Source: DTFZ01 sp050260375
Lineage (GTDB): Bacteria > Bacillota > Clostridia > Christensenellales > SZUA-584
DNA: 64,000 bases
Direction: 5' to 3'
Assembly (NCBI GenBank): GCA_050260375.1
Contig: JBLNCA010000015.1
Coordinates: 1 to 64,000 of the forward strand
Below are positions 1 through 8,303 of this stretch, piece after piece. The notes under the pieces are model-generated. The model searched no databases, was not told the origin of the DNA, and was given only the letters and a program-made list of their open reading frames with translations. Each line of letters starts with the position of its first letter. Position 1 is the stretch's first letter. The position numbers were made by a program, and so were the translations under genes.

Positions 1-60
1 TACAGCGCTATCAGAGATGGGACAACAACTTTCCATTGCTGGTCTTGGGACGAAAATCGC

Positions 61-78
61 CCCTCCAGTACTGGAGGG
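61..78. repeat. Perfect 18-bp palindrome
   Basis: CCCTCCAGTACTGGAGGG reads the same on both strands. It lies in the 5' flank of the phosphate transporter gene, in a 300-base stretch where I find no convincing gene; an open frame runs from the window edge to a stop near base 100 but resembles nothing I know. No T-tract follows, so it is not a standard terminator. It could be a protein-binding site or the tip of a transcribed hairpin. Confidence 0.4.
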
Positions 79-264
79 AGAACTTTGCCAAAAGTGTAAC
101 AGATCAATTGACAACGTAGACAGACTTAACAAACCATGGGTGGAAAGAGTATAATTTTTTCTGTATAATGATCAAGGGTATGTCCATTTATTCATTTGAA
201 TTTCCCCGAAAGCCGCTTCAATTTTAAGCGCTTGGCACGTTATCATTACTCTGTGGAGGACAAC

Positions 265-312
265 ATGAGTATAGTTATAGATTTTTTAACTTCTGAGGAG
301 GGCGCCGCATGA
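265..312 (+). CDS. 15-residue leader peptide overlapping the Na/Pi transporter start
   Basis: A short frame starts at ATG 265, seven bases or so after a clear GGAGG (254-259), and encodes MSIVIDFLTSEEGAA. Its TGA stop (310-312) overlaps the ATG (309-311) of the transporter in an ATGA arrangement, which is the classic geometry of translational coupling. The transporter also has its own GAGGAGG inside the leader's last codons. I infer a translated leader that influences transporter expression; I do not recognise the peptide, and it carries no run of a single amino acid that would suggest simple attenuation. Confidence 0.5.
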   Translation: MSIVIDFLTSEEGAA

Positions 313-1937
313 ACGCCGCAATGATATTTTTGCTGCTGGGCGGCCTTGGGATGTTCCTTTACGGCATGAAGATGATGTCGGACGGACTTGAGAGGCTCGC
401 AGGCGACAGGATGCGCCGGGTGCTGGAGGTGCTTACCAACAACAGGTTCGCGGGAGTGGGCGTGGGGTTGGCCGTAACGTCCATTATACAGAGCTCGTCG
501 GCGACGACCGTGATGCTGGTGGGGTTCGTGAACGCGGGGCTCATGACGCTGCTGCAGGCGACCGGGGTCATAATGGGCGCAAACATAGGTACGACGATAA
601 CCGCGCAGCTTATTGCCTTTAAGCTGTCCGATGTAGCTCCGGCAATATTGTTTATCGGCATGGTGATGTCGGTATTCGTAAAAAAGCGTGCTATAGAGCG
701 CATAGGCAACATAATACTTGGCTTCGGCGTGCTTTTCGTGGGGCTGTCGCTGATGGCGCAGGCAATGGAGCCGCTGCAGTATAGCGAAGCGTTCCGCAGC
801 TTTCTTGTCAGCTTCAAAAGCCCTGTTGTAGGCGTGCTCGTGGGTACGGCGTTCACGGCGGTGATACAGAGCTCGTCCGCGTCGATAGGCATACTGCAGA
901 CGCTCGCGATGATAGGGCTGATAGAGCTCGATTCGGCCGTGTATGTAGTGCTGGGGCAGAACATAGGCACGTGCATTACCGCCATACTTGCGGCTATTGG
1001 CAAGAGCACAAATTCAAAACGCACTGCGGGCATACACCTTATGTTCAACATAACGGGTACGGCGGTATACCTTGTGCTGCTCGCACTGTTCCCAGGAGTA
1101 GTAGGTATAATAGAATCTTGGTCTCCCGGCGACGTTTCGCGCCAGATAGCGAACTTCCACACGTTTTTCAACGTGTCTATGACATTGCTGCTCATTGGGT
1201 TTGCCAAACAGATGGTGTGGCTAATAAAAAAGATAGTGCCCGACAGGCACGACCCGGACAAGGTGGAGAGAAAGCTTATGTACCTAAGCGGGCGCACTGC
1301 GAAAGCGCCTCTGCTCGTGCTGGGCGACACTTTAAAAGAGCTTACGCGGATGGGCAGCATATCCGCCGGCAACTTCCAGAACGCGCTTGAATCGTTCTTT
1401 GACCGCGACGAGCAGAAGGCGAATAAAGTAATAGAAGTGGAAAAGACGGTTGATTATTTAAGCCGGAGCATAACGAGCTATCTCATATCATATAGAAGCC
1501 TTGATATTCCCGAGCACGACATAAAGGTGCTGGGAAGCCTGCACCATGTGATTATAGACATGGAGCGCATAAGCGACTTCGCGGAGAACGTTGCCGAGTA
1601 TTCGCTGTCTATGGCCGAGATACGCGGCAAGCTTACTCCGGACGCGCATGCCGAGCTCGTGGAAATGTCCGCGAAGACCATGGAAACGCTGAAGAAAGCG
1701 CTGGAGGTTTTCGAAAGCCGCGACAAGTCGAGGCTCGGGGAGGTGGAAGCGCTCGAGCGCGAGGTGGACGAGATGCGGGAAAAGTACATGGACAACCACA
1801 TAGAACGCCTGCAGAACGAGCTGTGCGACCCGCAGACGGGCGTCGTGTTTACCAACATGGTGACGACGCTGGAGCGCGTCGCGGACCACGCTGTCAACAT
1901 AGCGTTCTCGATAAGGAGCAGGCAGAAAGATTCCTGA
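309..1937 (+). CDS. Na+/phosphate cotransporter with C-terminal PhoU-like domain
   Basis: A 542-residue membrane protein of the Na/Pi cotransporter family (PF02690 type, NptA/YjbB-like). The family's inverted repeat is visible as two QSSSA motifs, QSSSAT at about residues 61-66 and QSSSAS at about 187-192, each followed by an N-I-G-T segment (ANIGTT, QNIGTC) in hydrophobic helices. After about residue 330 the protein becomes soluble and helical, with Glu/Arg-rich segments typical of the PhoU-like domain attached to many bacterial members. It should move inorganic phosphate across the cytoplasmic membrane with sodium; the PhoU-like part probably tunes activity. Start ATG 309 is preceded by GAGGAGG and coupled to the leader peptide at 265. 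A terminator follows at 1951. Family assignment is firm; transport direction is not. Confidence 0.93.
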   Translation: MNAAMIFLLLGGLGMFLYGMKMMSDGLERLAGDRMRRVLEVLTNNRFAGVGVGLAVTSIIQSSSATTVMLVGFVNAGLMTLLQATGVIMGANIGTTITAQLIAFKLSDVAPAILFIGMVMSVFVKKRAIERIGNIILGFGVLFVGLSLMAQAMEPLQYSEAFRSFLVSFKSPVVGVLVGTAFTAVIQSSSASIGILQTLAMIGLIELDSAVYVVLGQNIGTCITAILAAIGKSTNSKRTAGIHLMFNITGTAVYLVLLALFPGVVGIIESWSPGDVSRQIANFHTFFNVSMTLLLIGFAKQMVWLIKKIVPDRHDPDKVERKLMYLSGRTAKAPLLVLGDTLKELTRMGSISAGNFQNALESFFDRDEQKANKVIEVEKTVDYLSRSITSYLISYRSLDIPEHDIKVLGSLHHVIIDMERISDFAENVAEYSLSMAEIRGKLTPDAHAELVEMSAKTMETLKKALEVFESRDKSRLGEVEALEREVDEMREKYMDNHIERLQNELCDPQTGVVFTNMVTTLERVADHAVNIAFSIRSRQKDS

Positions 1938-1950
1938 CACAATATAAGAG

Positions 1951-1976
1951 GCGAGGGAGAAACCCCCGCTTTTTTA
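1951..1976 (+). terminator. Intrinsic terminator after the Na/Pi transporter
   Basis: GCGAGGG and CCCCCGC form a GC stem around a short A-rich loop and run straight into seven Ts. A second GC-rich hairpin with a T-run follows near 1990-2016. Confidence 0.75.
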
Positions 1977-2140
1977 TCCCCGGCAAGCAGCCTTTGGGCG
2001 GCGCCGCCTGCCTTTTTGTTGATTGGGCTTACAGATAATGCTATAATTATGCGCATGTCTTTTTAGCATAACGGTATTACTCATCATGGGCGCTTTATAG
2101 CGCTGAATATATGTTGCATTAGCATTAAAGGGGGGCGGCA

Positions 2141-2952
2141 ATGAACGTAACGCTGGTAAGAGCAGGGAGCAAGGACGCAGAGACGATACTTGAGGGGCAA
2201 AGGAATGCGTTTTTGCCTATGCTCGAAAGGTACAACGACGGCGACATGGATCCAGCCAATGAAAAGCTGGAGAACATACAAAAGGCGATACGCGGCCAGC
2301 ACTTCTATAAGATATTGGCGGACGGGAAGTTTGCGGGCGCGCTGCTGATAGAGGAGGAGCGGGGCGGCGAGCGTCTGAAGCTTCATACGCTTTATGTGCT
2401 GCCCGAATTGCAGAACATGGGCATAGGAGGCCGCGCGATAGACATAGCGGAGCGGCTGCACCAAGGAGCCGCCGACTGGACGCTGAACTGCCCTGCCGAC
2501 CTTGAAAACAACCGCCATCTGTACGAGAAAAAGGGATACATAAAGCGCAGCGAGCAGAAGATAAACGACGCGCTGACCATAGTAAATTATACGAAATGCG
2601 GAGACGCGGCGGCAGTATACGAAGCGATTGCCGCCCGCGAGGCAAAGCGGGACGGCGTGATAGAGCTCGCCAAAGGGGAGAGCGTATCGGTGGCGAGGCG
2701 TATTTTGAGCGGGAAGGCTGGGACGGCTGGTATTATTGCACGGCGGCGGAGCAATCCGGATGGGTGCACGAAAGCGTGCTGGATATGCGCGGCAGCAAGG
2801 GCGTTGCGAAAGAGTATTACTCATCGAAGGAGCTCGATCTAGAAAAAGGCGAGCGGTTGCGCGGTATAACGGAGGCTGGCGTATGGGTGTGGTGCGAGAA
2901 CTCACGCTTCGAGCGCGGATGGGCGCCCTTGGGCTGCTTAAAACGCTTATAG
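2141..2952 (+). pseudogene. GNAT acetyltransferase fused to tandem SH3-like region, frameshifted
   Basis: The first 150 or so residues are a GNAT N-acetyltransferase: the acetyl-CoA-binding segment appears as LYVLPELQNMGIGGRAI, followed by NRHLYEKKGYIKRSE. After about base 2690 this frame turns into low-quality Arg/Ala sequence while the next frame continues as a believable protein, with GWYYCTAAEQSGWVHESVL and, further on, VWCENSRFERGWAPLGCL, two W-G/W-V patterns typical of small SH3-like folds, ending at 2952. One base missing (or two extra) around 2680-2700 explains the switch. Start ATG 2141 has a GGGGGCGG-type site upstream. It is either a real pseudogene, a sequencing error, or a programmed shift; I see no slippery heptamer, so decay or error is likelier. 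Confidence 0.7.
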
Positions 2953-2962
2953 GGGAATATTT

Positions 2963-3594
2963 ATGTACGGGGAATTACTGAGCTATCTAAGCTCGTGGCC
3001 GGGCGTCTACGAGCCGGGAGAAGAGAAGTTCTGGAACGACGAACACATATCTAAGAGCATGCTTGAGACGCACCTTGACGAGAACAGCGACCCGGCTACA
3101 AGGAGCATCGGTTTCGTGCGACGTTCGGCGGACTGAATAGCCAAAACCGCCCACCCAGTCAAACGCCCGAGGCTGCTGGATTTAGGCTGCGGCCCCGGGA
3201 TATACGCGGAGCTGTTCGCAAAGAAGGGCTTTTGCGTAACGGGGGTAGACTTTTCGCAGTATATGAGCGTCACAACGTCGTACTCCCCGCAAAAGTCCAT
3301 ATCGAGATAGTTCTTAAGCCGGTAGTCGATACAAAGGTCCTCCGGCGGGCTTTTTATGCCTGCCTGTATTCCTTTTTAAGGTACGACGAATGCCGTACGT
3401 ACTGCGAGCGGTATGTCGTCGTGGAAGAGAAAAGGGTGCGCCGCTTCAACATATGGAACCACGCGTTTACCGGCGAAGAACTGACGGACGACCTTATAAG
3501 CGCGGGGTTTAAGCGCGTAAGCCTTTACGGTGACATAGCGGGTGCGCAATGCAGCGAAACGTCGAAAACCATATGCGCCGCGGCGCAAGCCTGA
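2963..3594 (+). pseudogene. Class I SAM-dependent methyltransferase, disrupted by stop, inversion and deletion
   Basis: The N-terminus (MYGELLSYLSSWPGVYEPGE...) reaches a TGA at about 3134 where the family has Trp (RSAD-stop-IAKTA). The frame then continues with motif I, LLDLGCGPGIYAELFAKKG, and VDFS. From about 3256 to 3345 the forward strand stops making sense, but the reverse strand reads DYRLKNYLDMDFCGEYDVV followed by TLIYC, which is what should come next in this family: a roughly 90-bp segment has been flipped. After it, LRYDECRTYCERYVV and the C-terminal KTICAAAQA resume on the forward strand. The expected ALKPGG region between is missing. So the gene has a nonsense mutation, a micro-inversion and a deletion, and cannot be functional. 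Confidence 0.8.
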
Positions 3595-3652
3595 AAACAC
3601 GAAACGCTTTTGACTCGCGGCGGTATACGTGCGGTTTCAAAAGGAAAAACTA

Positions 3653-3681
3653 CTTTCATACCAAAAAGGAGGGTATGAAAG
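3653..3681 (+). promoter_or_regulatory. Hairpin presenting the ribosome binding site of the 3682 gene in its loop
   Basis: CTTTCATACC (3653-3662) and GGTATGAAAG (3672-3681) are perfect 10-base inverted arms. The nine-base loop AAAAAGGAG holds the Shine-Dalgarno sequence, and the ATG follows the second arm directly. This could present or sequester the site in mRNA. Confidence 0.55.
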
Positions 3682-3927
3682 ATGCGCAGGAAAAATAAAC
3701 TAGAAGGCCCCGACGACCCGGAAGTAAACCCTTACGACTTTTATTCAGGGGTGAGCATAGGGTCCCAGACGGAATGCACGGGCATGGTGCCAACGCCGCC
3801 GCTCGACGACGCGCAGGTAGACGGCTATCACGACATACATTCCATACCTCAGCAAAAAGGCACGGGAGCGATGAAAATGAAAGACGCGAAAGAGCAGAAG
3901 AAAAAGAGCTCGAGGCCAAGGACGTAG
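3682..3927 (+). CDS. Small hydrophilic hypothetical protein
   Basis: An 81-residue frame starting MRRKNKLEGPDDPEVNPYDF directly after a strong AAGGAGG. The middle is polar with several Tyr, Pro and Asp residues, and the C-terminus is a Lys/Arg/Ser-rich tail (KDAKEQKKKSSRPRT). There is no signal peptide, membrane segment or recognisable fold. Small charged proteins of this kind are common in spore formers, but nothing here ties it to the spore. The upstream hairpin that loops out its ribosome binding site is the best evidence that it is expressed and regulated. Function unknown. Confidence 0.55.
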   Translation: MRRKNKLEGPDDPEVNPYDFYSGVSIGSQTECTGMVPTPPLDDAQVDGYHDIHSIPQQKGTGAMKMKDAKEQKKKSSRPRT

Positions 3928-4039
3928 TAAAGCCAATTAACGGGCGCTCGCTGCGAATGCGCTTGTTAGGGCCCGGCTTTACGGTTGACATTAAAGCAGT
4001 ACGCATATATTATTTCTCGTGTATGGGAGGATGACAAAC

Positions 4040-4753
4040 ATGAGGAAAATAGCAGCGTCTGCTGTTTTATTATTATTTGCCCTGCTCGCCGCGTGCGGCA
4101 CAGGAGTTGGGGATAAAGCTCCTTCGCAGAGCGCGGATACAATCACGTCCGCTCCCGCCGATTCGTATATCTCCTACTACGAAGCAAAGGGCGAAGCGCT
4201 TGACCGCCTGCTTGCAAAAACCGAAGCTAACGAAGAACTGTATACGCTGATATACGAAAGCCTTGCTCCGCTGGCGGAAGCCGACATGGCGCTTATGCCT
4301 ATAAAGGCGATAGGAAACGACGAGAGCGTAAGCGAGATGGAAAAGCTCGGCATAACAAACATAGGCGTCGCGCTATGCGACGGCAATATAAAGGTAACGG
4401 GCAGCAGAGAAGATGCCCGGGGCGGCGCGTTCGAGATTATGTGCGCTTACGACGCTAATGGCGACTCGATGCAGGCCGCGGTAACGGACGATAACGGCGA
4501 AGCGGTTTGCTTTGAATATGCGCGCGCGGATTCGGGGTATGTGTCGCAGTATTACATAAAGGACGGCGCTGTGAGTATAAGGCTGCATTTTGTAGGCGAC
4601 GCCGTTACGGTTGGCGTTGATACGGTTAAGGAAAAGCCCAGCCCCATACCGCCCGGCGCGGGCGCAAATTTTGCGGAAAGCGGCGAAGTGTGCATTAAGC
4701 TTGGCGGCGGCAGGCTTACGGTATTTGTGGACGGCGAGGAGAAGGCATACTGA
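4040..4753 (+). CDS. Putative lipoprotein, first of two tandem paralogs
   Basis: A 237-residue secreted protein. The start at ATG 4040 is chosen over an in-frame ATG at 4019 because GGGAGGATG lies just upstream and because MRKIAASAVLLLFALLAACG is then a clean lipoprotein signal with lipobox LAAC. The mature part aligns by eye with the next gene: SYYEAKGEALDRLLAKTEANEELY here against TKVKGEAYDRLSKKLEANEELY there, then a short hydrophobic helix (ADMALMPIKAI), and a beta-rich C-terminal half ending GRLTVFVDGEEKAY. It should be anchored on the outer face of the membrane. No domain is recognised and no function is proposed. Confidence 0.8.
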   Translation: MRKIAASAVLLLFALLAACGTGVGDKAPSQSADTITSAPADSYISYYEAKGEALDRLLAKTEANEELYTLIYESLAPLAEADMALMPIKAIGNDESVSEMEKLGITNIGVALCDGNIKVTGSREDARGGAFEIMCAYDANGDSMQAAVTDDNGEAVCFEYARADSGYVSQYYIKDGAVSIRLHFVGDAVTVGVDTVKEKPSPIPPGAGANFAESGEVCIKLGGGRLTVFVDGEEKAY

Positions 4754-4883
4754 AACGGGCCTTTAGGCAGGAAAGTCAATAAGGCGCTTTTACTGCAATT
4801 GACATTTAAGCCGCAACATATTAATATGCATATATCTTAAAAAACTTCGGGATAGTCCGTATAAATGAAAGGAAAATATATCC

Positions 4884-5684
4884 ATGAGAAAGATAATAAT
4901 AATGGTAATGGCGCTGGCGCTTGTTTTCTCGCTGGTAGGATGCGCAACCGTAAAGCCGCAGTCGGGCGATAATCCCGCGGGCGAGTCCGCCGCGGTTTCC
5001 GTGGAGCTGGAGCCCAATGAATCGGCAGCGCCCGAAGTATCCGCGCCCGCAGGCGCGCCGGGCGACCTGTCATCGTCATACAACGCATACACAAAGGTTA
5101 AAGGCGAAGCTTACGATCGCCTAAGCAAAAAGCTTGAAGCTAACGAAGAGCTGTATATGTCGGTGGGCATGTCGTTGTTTACCGTCGGAATGGTAGATCT
5201 GGCGCTTATACCGCTTACGGTTGTTTCACTCGGTGAGGGAAGTGAAACGACGCTCGAGATGGTGGGCATAACCGATGTAAAAATAACGGGCAGCGGCAAT
5301 GATTACACTGTGACGTACAGCGACACCGAGAACGGCACCGTAACGATGACCTGCAAATACGACCCGGCGACGGATTCTGTGCAGTCCACGATAAAAGACG
5401 GGACGGGTAAAGAGATTATGTTTTTTGAGTACGTGAAGACAGGCGGCGGCTACGCCTCGCAGTACTTTATGGATAACGGCGAGGACGGTTTAATATTGGT
5501 CACGTCGTTCGTAAACGATAAGGACATCGCAGCGTTCGGCATAAAGACGGCGGACGCTCAGCCAGCTTCGATATTCGGCAACACGTCGCTTAACAAGGAC
5601 TTTGTCGTCAACGATGAAGCGTACTTCATACTCGAGGGCGACAGCCTGACGCTGCTCGAAAACGGCGAAGCTAAAACGTATTAA
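4884..5684 (+). CDS. Putative lipoprotein, second of two tandem paralogs
   Basis: A 266-residue lipoprotein with signal MRKIIIMVMALALVFSLVGC (lipobox LVGC), then a Pro/Glu/Ser/Ala-rich linker of about 35 residues that the upstream paralog has only in short form. The core repeats the same plan: KGEAYDRLSKKLEANEELY, a hydrophobic segment VDLALIPLTVV, ITDVKITGSGNDYTVTY, and a C-terminal DSLTLLENGEAKTY that matches the end of its neighbour. The two genes are 130 bases apart and in the same direction, so they arose by tandem duplication and have since diverged strongly. A terminator follows at 5716. Role unknown. Confidence 0.8.
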   Translation: MRKIIIMVMALALVFSLVGCATVKPQSGDNPAGESAAVSVELEPNESAAPEVSAPAGAPGDLSSSYNAYTKVKGEAYDRLSKKLEANEELYMSVGMSLFTVGMVDLALIPLTVVSLGEGSETTLEMVGITDVKITGSGNDYTVTYSDTENGTVTMTCKYDPATDSVQSTIKDGTGKEIMFFEYVKTGGGYASQYFMDNGEDGLILVTSFVNDKDIAAFGIKTADAQPASIFGNTSLNKDFVVNDEAYFILEGDSLTLLENGEAKTY

Positions 5685-5715
5685 AACGTTATAAGCGGGC
5701 TATATTAAAAATATC

Positions 5716-5753
5716 GGCGGACAGAACGATAAACTGTCCGCCTTTCTGTTTTT
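5716..5753 (+). terminator. Intrinsic terminator after the lipoprotein pair
   Basis: Arms GGCGGACAG and CTGTCCGCC are perfect and lead into TTTCTGTTTTTT. Confidence 0.85.
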
Positions 5754-5870
5754 TCGGGAAAACCTGTTAAACCTACCCGCCGTAATGCCGATAAATATAT
5801 AAAGACAAGTAAATGATGGAAACGGGCATTTATTGTCCGTTTGAAATATTTCATATAAGAAGGTACTGGT

Positions 5871-7094
5871 TTGATAAACATCAGCCTGCTTAAAGATCTC
5901 TCGCATGTAAAGAAATACGCGAGAGGCACGGTGTTCGCCGCGGGTGAAGCGTATGTGATACTCAAGGGCGAAGTCGGCATATATACAAGCAGCCGTAAAA
6001 AGAACGCGGTGATGATAGCGAGCATGGGCCCCGGAGACTTTTTCGGCGAGACGGTGCAGCTCGCTGAAAGGCGCGCCGTTACGGCGGCGGCGCTTACCGA
6101 TGTTTTTGCGCTGCCCGTAAACAGCGGCACTATTCCGCTGATAGCGGCAAGCGAGCCCGATATTGCCTGTGAGCTTATCAAGGCGCTGATAGCGCGGCTT
6201 GACAGCATAAGCGCCGACTACGAGGCGCTCTGCGGCCGTCCCTGGGCGGAGGCTGCGCATGCGCCGCATGCCCCGGCTATAGAAGCTGAGCGGACGGCGA
6301 AAGCAAAGCCTGAGCCCATAAAGACTGAACCCGCAAAGCCTGAGCCTGTAAAGCGTGAGTCGGCGTCGAGCGCGAAAGTATCGCTGTTCCCCGAAGGGCA
6401 CGGCAGCTACGAGCTGCCTCTTGCGAGCCAGGATAAAAACTGCCTGATGCTGAAAAGCTACGCGTGCCCTCTGTGCAAAAGCGAATTCAAGGCGTATAAG
6501 GTAAGGAATTCGAAACTCGCATTGGACCATACGGACAGCGATATGCGCAACCACTACAAGGGAATAGAGCCGCTTTACTACGACGTTATAACGTGCCCCG
6601 AGTGCCTTTACAGCGCGCTTGCGGAATCGTTCGACAAGCCGGATAAGACAGGCGACGGTTTAAAAGAATTGTTTCTAAAGCAAAAACAGGAGATTGCCGT
6701 ACGCACCGGCGCCGACATGGACACGTTTTCGCTGTTTGCGGGTTATTACCTTGCGCTGCTGTGCGCCCCTTATTGCTTTTTCACGCATGCGCTGGTGACG
6801 GCAAAGCTATTCCTTAAGCTTTCATGGATATACGCCGACTGCGGCGACAAGAGCATGGAAGACGAATGCGCTCGAAAAGCGCTTGATACGTACATAGACG
6901 TTTACGAGAACGTGGACATGACCGGAAGCCTTGAGCAGCAGCTTTGCCTGATTATAGGCGAGCTTTCCTGCAAGGCGGGCGACATGAAGAACGCAATTAA
7001 CTTTCTGTTTAAGGCGAAGAACGCCGAGGGCGGCGCGCCGTATATAAAGAAGCGCGCGGAAAACCGCATATATGAAATAAGGGGAATAGACTGA
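5871..7094 (+). CDS. Cyclic-nucleotide-binding-domain protein fused to DUF2225
   Basis: A 407-residue cytoplasmic protein read from TTG 5871, with AAGAAGGT nine bases upstream and no better start nearby. Residues 1-115 are a cNMP-binding/Crp-like beta-roll (GEVGIYTSS..., then MGPGDFFGETVQLAERRAV), but no helix-turn-helix follows, so it is not a classical Crp regulator. A Pro/Glu/Lys-rich linker spans about 125-165. The rest matches DUF2225, with two zinc-type pairs CPLC (199-202) and CPEC (242-245) and a helical, TPR-like tail. DUF2225 proteins are frequent in spore formers and of unknown function; here a ligand-sensing or scaffold role through the cNMP domain is an inference. It stands alone between two terminators. 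Confidence 0.85.
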   Translation: MINISLLKDLSHVKKYARGTVFAAGEAYVILKGEVGIYTSSRKKNAVMIASMGPGDFFGETVQLAERRAVTAAALTDVFALPVNSGTIPLIAASEPDIACELIKALIARLDSISADYEALCGRPWAEAAHAPHAPAIEAERTAKAKPEPIKTEPAKPEPVKRESASSAKVSLFPEGHGSYELPLASQDKNCLMLKSYACPLCKSEFKAYKVRNSKLALDHTDSDMRNHYKGIEPLYYDVITCPECLYSALAESFDKPDKTGDGLKELFLKQKQEIAVRTGADMDTFSLFAGYYLALLCAPYCFFTHALVTAKLFLKLSWIYADCGDKSMEDECARKALDTYIDVYENVDMTGSLEQQLCLIIGELSCKAGDMKNAINFLFKAKNAEGGAPYIKKRAENRIYEIRGID

Positions 7095-7163
7095 CGGATT
7101 AAGTACCCCGATTGTATCAGCCTTTAATACAAATCTTCGATTGACCGTTTCGAAACTTACTGC

Positions 7164-7835
7164 TCAATACCCCTGTTCGCGGTTTATTATAGTTCCGTTT
7201 ACAGCGTTTATCGTCAGTATGCTTATATCTTTTCTCCCTTCAAATGGATTGCCCTCCTGGTCTGTTAAGCCTTCCTCGTACTCCTGATCAGCGATAAGAT
7301 CCCAAACGGGCACGGTTATATAGTTTTCAAGGTTGTCTTTTTCGGGGATAACCATGAGGTTGAGTTCAACGCGCTTTACGTTGAACGTTGCGCCCATATC
7401 CTTTGGCATATCGTCATAAGGAGGCGCCCACGAGAAACGATATTTGCAGTAGTTCTCGAAAATTCCTTTTTCAGTGTTAAAGTCCAATAGCGGCATATCC
7501 TCCGCCACCGTTTCTATGTATTCAGTATGATTCAGCCTGCACACAGTTTTTATACCTTCGTGGTCTATAATGACAATGAAGACTTCAGGCGATACCCGCC
7601 ATCTGTACCCGCAGTTATAATCGCTGTTTTCAAACAACATCTGCGTACTCGTGCCGTTTATCGACTGGTCAAGGGTCAGCCACGCCGCTTTGTCCTTGCC
7701 CATATAACACTTTAAATAAAGATGATAGCCCCCGCCGCTCTCAGCTGCCGGAGACGGCTTTCCATCGTACAGTTTTTCGTCCGCTTTGCTTATCGCAATA
7801 AGCGCGCAAAGAGCAGCAAGTTTTGTGTTTCTCAT
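7164..7835 (-). CDS. Hypothetical secreted or surface protein
   Basis: A 223-residue protein read leftwards from ATG 7835, with AGAGGT upstream. The N-terminus MRNTKLAALCALIAISK resembles a short signal peptide, although the expected cleavage or lipobox is unclear (Cys at residue 10 is inside the hydrophobic run). The body is beta-rich with many aromatic residues (YHLYLKCYMGKDKAAWLTL, CGYRWRVSPEVFIVII) and ends ISILTINAVNGTIINREQGY, a pattern seen in many lipoprotein-like proteins of Clostridia whose last strand ends with an NGTIIN turn. I do not recognise a named family with certainty. The signal peptide may be truncated. Confidence 0.65.
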   Translation of the reverse strand: MRNTKLAALCALIAISKADEKLYDGKPSPAAESGGGYHLYLKCYMGKDKAAWLTLDQSINGTSTQMLFENSDYNCGYRWRVSPEVFIVIIDHEGIKTVCRLNHTEYIETVAEDMPLLDFNTEKGIFENYCKYRFSWAPPYDDMPKDMGATFNVKRVELNLMVIPEKDNLENYITVPVWDLIADQEYEEGLTDQEGNPFEGRKDISILTINAVNGTIINREQGY

Positions 7836-7974
7836 GCGTTTGTACCTCTGTATGAATACTTGGATGATTTAAAGGAAAGTATTTACTGAACAGAATATAC
7901 CATAAAATGGAGATTATAGCATGACACAGCAGAAATGAGTGCAGAGGGGCCTTGGACTTTTTTATTGAATTTGG

Positions 7975-8035
7975 TGTCAAGTATACTTGACAAAAACGCC
8001 GCACCGTGCTATATTGATGTCAAGTAAACTTGACA
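7975..8035 (+). promoter_or_regulatory. Promoter with two operators for the XRE-ABC cassette
   Basis: Two near-identical 18-bp palindromes, TGTCAAGTATACTTGACA (7975-7992, perfect) and TGTCAAGTAAACTTGACA (8018-8035, central mismatch), lie 43 bp apart centre to centre, close to four helical turns. Between them is a near-consensus sigma-A promoter: -35 TTGACA (7987-7992, inside the first palindrome), a 17-base spacer, -10 TATATT (8010-8015). A dimeric repressor, most likely the XRE protein encoded directly downstream, would block both the -35 and the start of transcription. Confidence 0.85.
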
Positions 8036-8084
8036 TATAGTCGCCAGGGAAGACGGATGATGCTGAAAATTGGGAGGCGCTTGC

Positions 8085-8303
8085 TTGAACAACAGAGTAA
8101 GGGAATTGCGCGAGGCGGCAGGGCTGACGCAGGCGGCGCTCGCGCAGCTGACGGGGGTTTCCAGGCAAACGATAAACGCGATAGAGACGGGTAAGTACGA
8201 CCCGTCGATATGGCTTGCGTATGCGATTTCAAAGGTGTTCGGAAAGCTTATCGAGGATATATTCATATTCGAGGAGGGCCAAAGCAATAGTAAAAAGCAA
8301 TAA
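8085..8303 (+). CDS. XRE-family transcriptional regulator
   Basis: A 72-residue helix-turn-helix protein. I place the start at TTG 8085, just after GGGAGG, rather than further upstream; the product then begins MNNRVRELREAAGLTQAALA, the normal start of this family. Residues 5-60 are a complete XRE domain (LTQAALAQLTGVSRQTINAI, then ETGKYDPSIWLAYAISKVFG). Small regulators of this type head operons with a membrane protein and an ABC-2 transporter, as here, and repress their own promoter. The two TGTCAAGT palindromes upstream are the obvious binding sites. Its end overlaps the start region of the next gene. Confidence 0.9.
   Translation: MNNRVRELREAAGLTQAALAQLTGVSRQTINAIETGKYDPSIWLAYAISKVFGKLIEDIFIFEEGQSNSKKQ

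Noticed and set aside
1..100. Open frame reaching the left window edge, possible tail of a gene
   Set aside because: About 32 residues without any recognisable pattern; too short and weak to call.
359..1372. Long open frame on the minus strand inside the Na/Pi transporter gene
   Set aside because: It is a shadow of the real gene: no ribosome site, no protein-like pattern (Ser/Thr/Pro-rich), and complete overlap with a clear family member.
7161..7835. Control of the 7164 gene by the operators at 7975
   Set aside because: The promoter between the operators points rightwards; I see no good minus-strand promoter overlapping them.
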